From positions 186,001 to 250,000 of the forward strand of contig JAIVFJ010000040.1 of the NCBI GenBank assembly GCA_025765615.1: a stretch of 64,000 nucleotides of DNA. Direction: 5' to 3'. Positions within the stretch are counted from its first letter, which is position 1, and each line of letters starts with the position of its first letter. Positions 30,868-42,069 of the stretch are shown here, in pieces. This DNA is from Zopfochytrium polystomum (lineage: Eukaryota > Chytridiomycota > Chytridiomycetes > Chytridiales > Chytridiaceae). The position numbers were made by a program, and so were the translations under genes. Below the pieces are notes generated by a model. The model was not told where the DNA came from. It worked only from the letters and a program-made list of their open reading frames with translations, and did no database searches.

Positions 30868-32560
30868 GTCCTTGAGCGAGCAGAACAAAACAATAGCCAA
30901 GTAAGCAACTACAGGAACGACAACAACAGGGGACGGAACACCCACGACAACCAAAATAACCACAAGGCTTACTGCCATGACTGCCATAAGCCAGGAGTCA
31001 CCCATAGGCCAGAGCCAAAGGCTACCTCAATCCATTGACATCTTGGAAGAGTTGAAGCCACCACCTAAAAGCTGTTCCCCAGTTGATATTTATTTTTATC
31101 TTTATTACCATTCCTCACATTCCTCACAGGTGTGAGTTCTGCGCAGAAATTCCAAGCTTCGCCACCAACGCACACACGCAGAAGTCTGAGCACTGACTAC
31201 ACATGCGCCAAGCCAATAGCAATTCACTGAGTACCAACGATTTGAAACTCAACACCATACCCGCCTCGCAGATGACCATGAATGCTGCATCAAAGGAATT
31301 GGACCCAAAGGGCACCCGGAGAGGCAGAAAGACGCAGATGGAAACTTGCTGGAGAGGAAGGTGCGGCTGGTTGGATGAGGATTCAGCCAGATTTATGGAC
31401 TTGATTACACTGAGACATACTCGCCAACAGCGCGAGCACTGACTTTTCAGCTGATGGTCGGACTGGCTCTGGAGTTTGAATGGAAATTCACCAGAGTGAT
31501 ATTTGTGTGGCTAACTTGAACAGACTCATGTATGAGGAAGTCTATGTGGAACAGCTGGATTGATTTCAAGTATTTGGGCCTGGGGAGAAGCTCTATTGCC
31601 TATTACAGAAGGCCCTGTTTGGGACGAAACAGGCTGGGTGGACTGGTACAAGGCTGCTTGCAAGTGGTTGGATGAGAATGGATTCTGACCATCGAAGCAT
31701 CACCCTTACCTCTTCCTAAGGGGGGGAATAGGGGATCCAGAATTTATGGCAGTCCTACTGTTTGTGGATGATATGCTGATGTTCTACTATGCTTCCGCAA
31801 GGGCAAACTTCAAGAAGTTTTGGACTCAGAATGCTACTTTCGAGCTGTGTGATGTGGGCAGGCTGCTGGAGTGCTACACTGGAGCGCTACATTGGTATCA
31901 GAATGCAGCAGGACCAAGAAAAGGAGGAGATTTGATTGAGCAACTCATCCAATATTCAAGAGTTCTTGACCAGATTTGGGATGGAGAATGCCAAGGCTAT
32001 CTCCACCCTGATGGTGCGAGGACAAGTTCTGGAGAAGCATGGTGAAGAGCCACGAACAGAGAAGCCCTGTAAGAGCTGGTGGGCTACTTAAATTTCCCAG
32101 CAGATTGGACTCGACCAGACTTGTTTGCTGTGGTTGGATGGCTGGGCCAATTTATGGCCAACACCAAAGACAAGCACTGGGAGGCAGGTCTAGACGTGCT
32201 ACACTACGTCAAGGGCACTGCTGATGTGCAACTTGTGTTTTGAAGGGGCAGCAAGATGGAACTTGAATCCGGACAAAGCCGTATGTCCGAGGAATTATGT
32301 GCTAGAGTTCATGCTGGCTTTATTACGTGTGATTAAGTGGAGGTCGAGTACAGATACGCAGCAACCCCCAAACAGGAAGCGGTAAATCTGAAAGGACCCT
32401 TCTGTCACTCTGGAGATCAACATCATTTCAACGCCGCTGCCACAATGCCACTGGCCAGTGGAAACGTCAATGTGCCTCGAGGGGCATAAACTTCATCTGT
32501 TTGCCATGCCAGCCATTGTTAAGTCAGAAAGCTGCACAGAGGCGAGGTTTGAACAGGTCG
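30868..32560 (+). pseudogene. decayed copia pol of element X
   Basis: Scattered plus-strand frames keep copia landmarks in the correct order. These are a Cys/His-rich gag end (30,880-31,020), LFGTKQAG near 31,618, VLLFVDDML (reverse transcriptase active-site region) near 31,760, and ELVGYLNFPADWTRPDLFAV near 32,072 with DVLHYVKGTADVQLVF near 32,195 (connection and RNase H entry). Many stops and frame changes separate them and the protease and integrase are missing, so this is an old, deleted copy. A short piece near 31,075-31,135 resembles LTR B (compare 44,225-44,305), suggesting a further insertion. Confidence 0.75.
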
Positions 32561-32662
32561 AACATAAAAGAAAAATAAAGAAACAAATGGTTCGCCTATA
32601 TTTACTCTTCGACGTTTGAAACCTGCAGGCGATTTTGTCAAAAACTCAGAGACACAAAGTAA

Positions 32663-34256
32663 CTAACTCACAACTGCTTCAGCTTGAATTTGGTTGCACT
32701 GTCCACTCGTAGTTTCGCTCACGACGGGGTAATCGACTCTAGCCTCGAGCTCCTCCAATTTCTTCGATTTTTCAGACAGCAAATTTTGAACTGTGACTAA
32801 AGAAGCCCGAAGACCTTCAATCTCAGACTGGCTCGCGGCGAGGGCTTCTTTCAGTTCCTCTACGCTCACAGTGAGAGACCGCTTTTCCTCGCGAATGCTG
32901 TCCAGCTCGACCAGCGTTGAGCTTAATTCACTTTCCAGCGAAACGCTGTGCTCAGCACGCTCAGCACTCTCAGTACGAAGTGACTCAACTTCAGATGTCA
33001 AGTCTGCCACTCGTATCTCGAGACCTTGCAGATTCCCACGGAGTTCCTCTGAACATTGAAGAGCTTCGTCCCGGGAGCGGGCCGCAGCCGCTGCTTCATC
33101 CTGGGCTTCTTCTGTTCTCCGTCGGAGTTTGTCCATCTCACGAACATTCGACTCCACATCCAGATTGGCCTCCTGGGCTTTCAAAGCTTGGGTAAGTGTT
33201 GCGATTTCCGCCTTTGCCGAAGCCAGGTCTGCTGTCATTTTCGTTTGACTTTCTTCATGGATTCGTATCGTTGAAATGAGCGCCTCTTTCTCAAGGTTAT
33301 GGCCTGACAAGGTGTCGGCTAGCACGGCTTGTGACTTGGCAACCTCCGCATGCAAGCCAATAACCTTCACAAAAAGAATCGTTAGCATTGAATATAAAAC
33401 ACACTAAGCTGGCGCACCTGACTCTCAATGTGACCGCGCAAAGATTCAATCGTTTGGTCCTTGTCTTCAACAATAGCTTTCAGTTGGACTTCTAAACTCT
33501 GCTTGTCGATGATGGCGGCCGCGGTAAGCTCAGCAATTTTGGCGTTTAACTCAGCGATCAAGGAGTCCTTTTGAGACGAACCATGAACAGACTGACGATT
33601 CTAGAGGAGAGGAGGGAGCTCAACAAATCAATCTCTACTAAAGTTGTGAATTTCACCAAAACAGCGCTTGTATCGTCGATCCGCTTCGGCGAGAGATTTA
33701 CAGAGGTCGGCGGCGCAGATTTTGAGGAAGGAAGCCTCGACGTAGATGAAGAGCTGAAAGATGAACGAGCGGGCTTCCCAGTTCCAGTGGTCGCCGTCAA
33801 TCCGCCGCGGGAGCTCAGGGGACTGCTTGAGACAGAAGTAGTCCTTTTGGACGGTGGAGGTGCAGACCCGATAGCAGATGAGGAAGAACTCTTCCTTACT
33901 GGTGAACCTGTGCCTCCCGAGTTGACCAGGGAGCCTCCAGAGACCTTTCGTGTTGGTACAACATGGGAAGGCCCTGGATTTGACCGCACCGTTGGCAGGT
34001 CAGAGGTCTTGTCATTCACAGCGGTCGTTTTGGGTAGCGTCTGTTTGTTTGCCGAAGATGACAAAGAGGATGAAGATGCTTTTGCGCCAGGGGACGGCGG
34101 AACTCTAGCTGCTGGTGCTGCCGGTGTGGATGCTGTTGGAACCGATGTCTTGCGGGCGATGGATGACCTTGCAGCCGACGACGACGGTTGCGAGCTTCGT
34201 GCCGTTGTTGGCGGTTGTGGAGCGGAGAGGGCGCCACGGGGCATGCCGCTGCTCAT
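32663..34256 (-). CDS. coiled-coil protein with Ser/Pro-rich basic N-terminus
   Basis: Three exons, 33657-34256, 33418-33600 and 32663-33364, joined by introns of 56 and 53 nt with GT-AG ends. All join in frame to give 494 aa. Residues 1-200 are Ser/Pro/Ala/Lys-rich and disordered-looking, with RKxS-type basic patches. Residues about 205-480 are a long heptad-type coiled coil (IAELTAAAI, then HIESQVIGLHAEVAKSQ across the second junction, and later ELDSIREEKRSL). This layout suits a cytoskeletal, microtubule-associated or tethering protein, but I recognise no specific family. It is the only host-like gene in the loop of the inverted duplication, and its start lies 458 bp from the right arm. 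Codon choice and introns resemble the host genes, not the transposons. Confidence 0.75.
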
Positions 34257-34714
34257 TTTTTGAGGACGAATCGATCGGAAAACAACGCCACCGGTTCAAT
34301 CAGTGCCGCTTGATCAGGACTTGGAAGTTCCCAACTTTTTGCGTTCCCAACGCAATGCATAGCAAAAGTGGAGAAGAAGAGCTTGTTGGAGAAAAAAAAG
34401 AAAACATTGAAAAAACGTGCAAGAAATTTGACAAGGCGTGCTCTCAAAACTGTGAGCCGCCTCACCCTCACCTGCCCGCCTTCGATCACAGCCTTATCGC
34501 CATTGATCCTGTCAGCATCATCATCCAGCGTCATGATCGTCGTCATTTCTGCTGTACTAATTGCTGTCAGCCACATCGTCTCTGTCAGAACTCACCACCG
34601 CCACCGCAAACACAGTGCTGCAGAAATTGTGCCTGGGGCCCTGGTACAACACAAACATAGGATCCTCTCTGGTTGCTAATTTGCCATCTTCAGGTCTACG
34701 CAGGAAGGAACAGC
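34257..34714. other. upstream region of the coiled-coil gene, cut by the right arm
   Basis: 458 bp between the start codon and the junction with truncated LTR D. A plus-strand frame (34,368-34,679) has a hydrophobic stretch (VMIVVISAVLIAVSHIV) and could be the first exon of a divergent gene that lost its remainder at the junction. It could also be chance. No TATA box is obvious. Confidence 0.35.
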
Positions 34715-35633
34715 TCTGAGAGAGATTGGCTTGTTTTGCACTGGATTCTGTCGAAGCAGCAAGGAGAGGGTTGGATTCCTTGTTTGATCTCTGTGAGAGG
34801 TTGCTGCTTTTATACTCCTGCACGTTGGAGCCATCAGAAAACAGAGGGAGCAGTGGGTTGCACAGAGCAGGCCCCAGAAATGAGATAAAACCGGCTGAGC
34901 ACCAAACCCCAGCCTGGGCTAAGTACCCATTCAGGGCTGAGTACCAGCCTGGGCTGTGCACCACCCAGGGCTAAGTACCAGCCAGGGCTGAGTACCACCT
35001 TGGGCTGAGTACTTTGTCTGGGCTGAGTACCACCAGGAACCAATTTACAGCTTGTTTGAGAAACAGTTGCTTGTAAATTGGTTTGGTTGTTTCCAAATCA
35101 GGAAGCTTGTTTGGGAAACAAACCGCTTTTTTCCTTGTTTTTAGAAATCCAATGATTGGTGCAATCTCTGGTGAGCTCAGTTTTTATCTCACTTTTAGAA
35201 ATGCAGTGATTGGTGCAATCCCTGATTCCTAAATGCCTGTTGCATTGCTCAGATTGCACAGCACAGCAGGAAAGCTGGAATTCCGGATCAGGGAGCGGAA
35301 TTCCGATGCAGAGAGCGGAATTCCGGAGCATGGGGCAGTGGTACACTGCTTCTGCATGCTTGCTGTGCTGTGTTACATGTGCAGAGCGCGCAGTTTGAAC
35401 TTTTTTGCGCATGTTCTAATTGCATTGTTCCTACCGGTAGGATGAACAAAGCTAGAACAACAGCCGCCTTTGCCTATCTCTTTTTATTGAGAACAGATTA
35501 GCCCTTCCAAGCGCCCCATTCAAGTATTGAATCTACTGAGCCCTTCAAACACCCCATCCAATGTGATTGGATGGAGTACTCAAAGGGATCATCAGTAACG
35601 GGCGTAGTGTACCCCATGGGTTGAATCTCAACA
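34715..35633 (-). mobile_element. LTR D, truncated, right-arm copy
   Basis: 919 bp of LTR D starting (minus strand) at TGTTGAGATTCAACCC (35,633) and cut at the arm junction. The missing part is the final roughly 160 bp, which is present in the left copy (30,707-30,867). Confidence 0.9.
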
Positions 35634-36288
35634 AGAACATTGCAGCTCCTTGGTTGTGGTCACTTCAGTTGCGTCTATCATCGCGGTCGTCATTGTTGTC
35701 ACAGTGGTTGTTGCCTCCTTGACACCAGTTGCAGTTGTTGCAGTGGTTCCTGCAATCTTCCTCTTCATCTGCCTCAAGGGCAGTCAAGGCAGCAGTAAGC
35801 TCATCCATGATGTTCTGTAGGTCGTCAAAGTGGGCGTCATTGTCTCAAAGTGCTGCCACATATGGTCCAAAACGACCATGAGCTGAGCTGCACGCGAGGT
35901 CTGTGCGCAGCTTGTCCTGCAGTTTGCACACAAACTCATCAAGTCAGTTCTGGCCATGCCCTTGGATGAACAGTTGCTGAAGTTGCTCAATCTTGCGCAC
36001 ATAAGAATTCAGGTCTTGGTAACGCAAGGAGCTTTGAGTGACTGTGCGTAGCTGCAGCCCCAACCATCCGTTTTCAAAGTCATGAACCAAGCTGGATGGG
36101 CGGGCATTGTTGAATGTTCGGCAAATGGCAGCCACAGAGTTTTGATAGAGGTGAATGTTACAGCAGAGCTCAAACAAGTGTGAGGTCTCTGGGAGCCGGA
36201 TCATCAAAGTTGACTGAGCTGTTTTGTTCTTCTTGATGAAGCTGGCATGCATCTTCAGCAAAGCATTCATGAACTCTGATGAAGTCAT
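35634..36288 (-). pseudogene. gag of element X, right-arm copy
   Basis: Identical to 29,133-29,787 in the opposite orientation, including the premature stop after HGQN and the later stops. Confidence 0.65.
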
Positions 36289-36319
36289 GATGTGATGCTG
36301 AATCCAGTACTTGACAGTC

Positions 36320-37966
36320 TGTGAGGACGACAGGCTGTTGAGCCTGCAACCTCAAATAAAAAGAGTATACCCCGCTTTTTTAACTGATAACTTGTGAGGA
36401 TTATCAATTTGACTCAACCAAACAACGTTTCACGAAAGTGACGTAACATGGCTGGACCCCATTTCTTATTGTTTTCATGGCTTAGTATTGTCCCTGCAAG
36501 CCGAACCACTGAGATTTGGACTGTATCTTAGCTGCAGCCATGCATATTGTTCATGTTATTATTACGCACTAAGTTGCAGGCCAAATGGCTCAGGCTGCTC
36601 TGCGCTACTGGCAAGAGGCCCTCTAGCTCAGTGGTATAGAGTGCTCCCTTCAATGGGAAAGGTGTTAAGTTCGAGATATGCTGACAGTCACTGAGTGAAT
36701 GACGCAGAAATGCCAAGTTCTGCACAATGACTAAGCCTTGCCCTCCTCACTTTTGGAAATGGATTAGGATGATGTGCTTCAGTGGGTAGAAGTACAGAGT
36801 CCAGGTGTACACAGAGCTAACACAGAGCTGCTGCACAAACTACCATGATGAAAGGCCTTATGAAAGGGTATGAGATCATAGGGTTTTTTCTCCTTTCTTC
36901 ATTGATGATTTTTCCTTATTTTTTCAATTAGTAGTTTATCCTGTTTTTCCTGTTTTTACTGTTTTATCTTTATTTATTTGTTTGTTTGTTGTCTCTGTGT
37001 GTGTCTCTCTTTTCTTTTGTGGCTGTGAGTGACTGTCTTACTCTTTGCACCAACCAGCTCTCTCCATCTCCTCCATCTTTCTTGGCATCAGCTATGCCAA
37101 GAAATGCTCCATGATTTTCTGAGCTGTCTTCCTTGTTTGATGGCTCAGCCTCATTGTTTGGTGACTCACTCCTCCTCTCTCTTCTTTGTTGTTTTATTTA
37201 TTGTTTTGTTCTTTTGTATATGTTTTCCCTTCTTTTCCCCTCCTTCTTCCTTCACCCTGCTGATTCCAACCCTCTCCTATTTAAGCAGCCCACCCCCCAT
37301 TCTTGTTGCCCCTTAGAACCTGTACCTGAAGTCTTCTTGCCTGCCCTTAGTCCTTCTCTGACTGTGTGTATGAGCTGGGGGTGGCAGTCCCCTGGTGTGG
37401 TACAGGAGAATTGGTTCTCTTGGCCATTTATGGCAGCATGCTGGGTTCAAGTTCCAGTGCACCTCACCATTCTGCATGCTGTTTAGGCTGGTCTGGGGTA
37501 GGAGCCACTTGATGATGGAAGGTGGGAGGGTAAAACTGTGGTAGTGCCTCGCTGGTTCCTGTCAATACATCGCTTCAAATCCAGGTCTCTCAAGGTGATA
37601 TGAATGAGTTGGCTGGTCAGGTATTATGTGGTGGTATGATCTCTCTGGTATTCCTCCCTGTCCCTGGTGATGGTTCCTTTGGCTTTTGGTGGGCCTGGTT
37701 CACTGGGTTCACCCTCTTCCTTTCATGCTAATACCTGTGGTTATCTTTGGTGTCCTCCTTGTGTGTGGGAGTGGGTATTGACCTTCCTTGCTTCTAAGAC
37801 AGGTTATTCTCTCTGGCCTGGTGAGGCAGTGGTCTGTCTCCTGGTAGGATGGAGCAAGTAGAGTCCCACTGTCTCCCACCATGGTTGGACTCTCTTCCTT
37901 GGATTGAGTTGGAACCCTCTCCTTGGAGTGAGACAAGTTGTGTCTGGTTCTGTTAAGTGGAAAACA
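36320..37966 (-). mobile_element. LTR X, right-arm copy
   Basis: Reverse complement of 27,460-29,101, with five additional bases near 36,710 (AAATGCCAAG against AAAAG in the left arm). It is next to gag X on its inner side and to the remnant of element C on its outer side. Confidence 0.8.
36608..36680 (+). repeat. tRNA-like module inside LTR X, right-arm copy
   Basis: Same module as 28,741-28,813: TAGCTCAGTGGTATAGAG, then CTCCCTTCAATGGGA, then AGTTCGAGATATG. See the left-arm entry. Confidence 0.6.
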
Positions 37967-38213
37967 AGGATACGCTTGAGAGTGCTATCATTCTTGCTGA
38001 GCGTTTTGGAAGTAGGCCTGTTAGCCGCTCTTCTTCCCCGCATGCTGAACTCTGAGTTGTTTTCATGCGTTTTTCTGTTTTGTTGGCCTAGAAGCTGCAC
38101 AAATAGAAATAAAACTTGTTTTTCTTGTTTCAACTAATCCTGGACCTATGCCCGTTTTTGTTAACAAAGTTGAAAAACTTTGGTTGTGCTGCCAACCAGT
38201 GGCATCAAAAAAG

Positions 38214-38219
38214 TATAAA
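38214..38219 (+). promoter_or_regulatory. TATA box of element C, right arm
   Basis: AAGTATAAAGGGAGGG lies about 95 bp upstream of the gag ATG at 38,311, with a CCCC/TTTT-rich segment between. Identical to the left-arm site. Confidence 0.65.
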
Positions 38220-38310
38220 GGGAGGGCCCTCCTGGGTCCCCCCTCCCCTTTTCCCCACTTGCGCATTCAACAAGAGTGTATAGAAGTTCAAACTCCTAAG
38301 AAGCTACGCC

Positions 38311-40992
38311 ATGGCTGACTGCGTACCTGACACCAAACACGATGCTGATGGGCCTGCCTCTGCGGAAGCAGGTTCTGACACACGCCGTCGCTATTGCCGA
38401 CGAGGCCTTTCCTGACCGTCCAGTAGGCAATGAGGTGGTGCACCAGTATGTAACATCACTAACTCTGGTATAAGGGTATTGTCGTTGACGCTGATGGTGA
38501 CGATGACGAGAGTGGCCTTCCACAGAGAGGGTTCTTCCAACTCGAGGCTCGAGTCTTCGTGTTCACCCGCCACTCTGCTCTCACAGATGACATTAGTACA
38601 GACGGCCAATTTGCTCTCCTCAGCACTACTGGTGGTTATTGCCAAGCCATCCTACCTGAGTCTGAACTCAAGCAGTACATTGTCGGACAGCTGTCCATTG
38701 ACCTCGATGAACTGATGCCTGCCAGCCTCGTTGCCCATTCCCCTGAATGGATTGATTGGCTTTTTGCCCACCTGCCCTGCGACTGGCCTGGCGCTCCTGT
38801 CCTTACATCCCCCGGCGAGACAGATACGTTGGATATAACCACTGCCCTCAAAGACCTGGACAGCACATACACGATGTCTACCTTCATGCACCTCGGTATC
38901 CACATCAACTTTGAAACTGCGGTTGATGAGCTTTTCGAACCTGTTCACTTCTACCTTGAAGCCATCGACGCTGATGTTGTCTTCCTCCCCTGGGAAGGCA
39001 AGTTGGTACGACCTGGTGTGGGTATCGTCACCCAAGGTTTGCCCTCAGAGCTCTGCCTGTATCGCTACTTCCGCTCGGTGTACCCCGATCTACCTGCTCT
39101 ACCCAGGGTAACCGACAACTGGGCTACCCAGGTTGCTCGTATCCCCAGCTTTCGCACTGCAGCTGAACGGCCCTTCCCGATCCCCTCGCGCGTGGAACGA
39201 TTCACAGTGCCTACTGAGAGTCGTCGCCCACGAGTTTTGCCTGATCCTTCAGCTTTCGTCCACCCACGACCACGCGTACGCCTTTCGTCCATGTCCTCAG
39301 AGGTCCCGACCTCTGACGCCACTTCCCGCCCTCGGTCATCCCCTTCTGCCCGTTTTGACACTGAGGCAGCCCAAACTGCAGCTGCCCGCGCTGCCCTTGC
39401 CCGTGCTACTGCTGCCCATGCTGAAATTGCTGAAGCTACTGCCCGCGAAGCTGCTTCCCATCGATCTGCTGAATGTGCTGCCCTCGTTCACGAGGAGCTG
39501 CAGCTGCCCATGCAACCAGCCTCTGTGGTGCTGCTGACACCGCTCGCCGCTCCCAACTTGCTGCCCAAGAAGCTGAGGCTGCTTGGGCTGAAGAATACCA
39601 CCGACATGCTGCCCCAAGGCCCCATCCACTGCTGCTCGAGTTCCAGCTGCCCACGCTGCCAGCCCCACTCGTCCCCCCATCGAGACTTTGTATCGTCGAT
39701 CACTTGCACCACCACATGGCGCACATGTCCCCTATGTGTCCCCACCTGGAGTTGTGTCTCCACGGACACCACAGACACCTGTGTCAGTGGCACCTCGCCG
39801 CACGCCACCCATGCCATCAGGAGTTGGTGTGCCACCGATTCCTGACCCCATGGTGCATGACGAGACCCTCGAACCTGTCAGTCCCTTTGCTGGTTTTGGC
39901 AATGGTGGTCCAAACAGGAATATCGACTACCGTGTTGCCAAAGACATGCGTAAACACCATGCCATCCCACCACTCTTACAGTTGGATCGCGATACAGATA
40001 TCCCATCACTGCTGAACTTCCGTTCCCACGTCTTCAGTTGCTTGACGCGTCTGGTTCTCCAACCTGTCGACGCTTCCACGTACGAACCCCTTTTCTGGGA
40101 CACCAGCAGTTTCTTTGAGCACATGCTCAATGCAAGCACTTTTCCAACAGCAAAAGGCTCCCAGTTCTTCATGCAAATCAGAGGGAGCCTCTCCTCCTTT
40201 ACCTGGACAACCTTCAAGGCCATGTACGATCAGCACTTTGGCCTTGACTCTGAAACGACAATTGACTCTGCGTTCCGTGACTACACCTGGTCCCCATCGG
40301 CCACTTCCCCTGCCACTGCCTTGACCGACCTCAAGCTCCTCAACTCACACCAGTCAGAGCCTCATGGCCAGTGTGGCATCAAGAAGCAGTTGGTTGAATC
40401 TTGCACCAACCAAGCCCTTCAAGAGGTCATCCAACACAATCTCATCCCAACTGCAGCTGGCCAGTTTAATTACTTGGATCACTGCGTCACAGCCAACAAC
40501 CTTGCCTGGCGCCTCAACATGCTCTCTCTCACCAACCTTCCTGGTCAGTCTGAGTTCAATGCTCTGCGTGCTGAAGTCGACTCGCTCTGTGGCCGCTCCT
40601 CTGCTGTCCGCACTGAACGACCTGCCACTCCCTTGTCCCGTCCCCGCCGCACTTACACTGTGGAGGAGGAAACCATGTATGGCAGCACACCGCCCCCAGT
40701 GATGCGTGAGACTTCTCTCCCCTGGCAGCGCTCACAGTCCCGTGAGCGCTCCGGCTCCTGCCACCTCTGCAACAAGCCTGGTCACTTTGTTTCAAACTGC
40801 CCTGAGCTTGCTGCAGCTAAGCAGGCAGTCAAAGACAAGTATGTCAATGCCTCTGCTCCATCGCCTGCTAATGCTAGTGATCCTTCTTTTATAGAATTCC
40901 CGCCTCCAACGGAAAACAAACAGGAACCCCTCCGGTTTGATTCACGGGCCTGGTCTTTCTGCACCAATTCTGTTGGATATCCCCAAACCTAG
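38311..40992 (+). pseudogene. gag gene of element C, right-arm copy
   Basis: Same decayed gag as 24,434-27,115 in the opposite orientation. The first frame from 38,311 closes after 34 codons, and the capsid-like part lies in other frames (38,480-39,600; 39,688-40,992). The last frame ends shortly after the zinc knuckle CHLCNKPGHFVSNC (40,760-40,801). The frame changes match the left arm exactly. Unlike the left copy, integrase-end and chromodomain sequence follows 200 bp later, so this side keeps more of the element. Protease, reverse transcriptase, RNase H and the integrase core are missing from both. Confidence 0.85.
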
Positions 40993-41191
40993 TGGCTTGG
41001 AGGAAGAACCACTCACTTGCGCAGTTGAGTTGATTTTGACAGAACCTTATGTTGCTGAGGTTCTCAACCAGTTGAAGGAAGCGCAAGAAACTGTTATTTC
41101 CCACCCTGAGAAATTACAAGGAGGCCCTTCGACAGGCCTCCCTCGATAGAGACAAGGATCCCTACTTTTTCTGACTTGGAGAGAAACATGG
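40993..41191 (+). other. junction between gag C and the integrase end
   Basis: Contains a short frame after gag (LDIPKPSGLEEEPLTCAVE) that may be the start of a pol region, then the outer arm boundary at 41,155, then 41,156-41,191 leading into the integrase C-terminal frame. Roughly 3 kb of pol expected for a gypsy element is absent. Confidence 0.5.
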
Positions 41192-42019
41192 ATGGCTGTC
41201 CCCCTTGACAACCCTGGTGACATTGGTGACAAAAGCTGTTCTCTTATTTTCCAGTGGGTCGGACCTGTTCAAGTCGTCGCCATCACAGGCGAGGATGCAA
41301 AGACACAATATAGTGTTGTAGAAACATTCCCCGCTGGACAGATTGTGGTACGAACTGTCCATATCTCCCGACTGAGGACCTACACGGAGCGGGCTCCTGT
41401 AGACTCTGTGGAAGATGCTGTTACCAATAGTCTTGATGACTTTGAGAAAGAGCTTGAAGAGTGGAAGACTGCCACTCGGCTCATGAAGAAACCTGCCTCC
41501 AAGACCACAACAGCCCCTGGAGTGCATGTTGACTTCCTTAAGAAGTACACTTCGGAGGAAACCAAAGACCAAACTGCTGATGTAGAGTATCCTATTGAAA
41601 GGATCATAGGTCATACCTTTGACGGAGAAAAGTATTACTATCTGACCAAGTGGTTAGGATTCTCTACCAAACACGATTGGTACCAACTCGAAGAAGATCT
41701 TCACCGCCTTGCAGTGCGCGACTACTGGGAATTGGTGAAGACTGATGATCCTGAAGAATATCAGAAACAATTGAAATGGTCATGGCTTCCAAAGAGCTGC
41801 AAGTTCCTTGCGCCTACTGCAAGGGTGGCCACGCAGATGATAATGGAGAGAGATCAGCGCTTGCTTCGTCCTCTCACCCCACCAGATTCCAACCCCACCA
41901 CACAAGCTAGTGCACTGTCTGTACGACCTGCCCCAAGTCAGCCTGTTGCTGGCCTGCCTACACCACAAACTCAACCTGTGCCCCTGAGGAGGAGCACACG
42001 GTCGAAACCTTCTAAGTAA
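41192..42019 (+). pseudogene. integrase C-terminus with chromodomain (chromovirus Ty3/gypsy)
   Basis: A 275-codon frame that is the C-terminal end of a gypsy integrase. It starts with the GPY/F-type module (FQWVGPVQVVAITG, then VHISRLRTY). A chromodomain follows at about residues 130-185: YPIERIIGHTFDGEKYYYL, then TKWLGFSTKHDWYQLEEDL, with the aromatic cage positions occupied. Chromodomains direct integration to marked heterochromatin in this group. A basic, Pro-rich tail ends in RRSTRSKPSK. The catalytic core lies outside and is deleted, so this is a fragment even though its frame is open. LTR A follows 50 bp downstream. Confidence 0.88.
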
Positions 42020-42069
42020 GAAGTACTCCCTTTGTCACACCTGTGGGTGTGAGATTAAAAAAGAGGTAC

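Larger units (their letters stand above)
34715..41155 (-). repeat. right arm of the 6.4-kb inverted duplication
   Basis: Reverse complement of 24,271-30,706 apart from five extra bases near 36,710. The inner junction cuts LTR D at CCAATCTCTCT (minus strand) and joins it to the upstream region of the coiled-coil gene. At the outer junction the transposon continues with integrase and chromodomain sequence, whereas the left arm stops there. Components are listed separately. Confidence 0.95.

Noticed and set aside
33571..34263. 230-codon plus-strand frame opposite exon 1 of the coiled-coil gene
   Set aside because: A shadow of the Ser/Pro-rich minus-strand exon. The minus strand has consistent introns and a continuing coiled coil.
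36608..36680. Functional tRNA gene
   Set aside because: The anticodon loop is one base short in the arm copies, the acceptor stem does not pair, and it occurs only inside LTR X.
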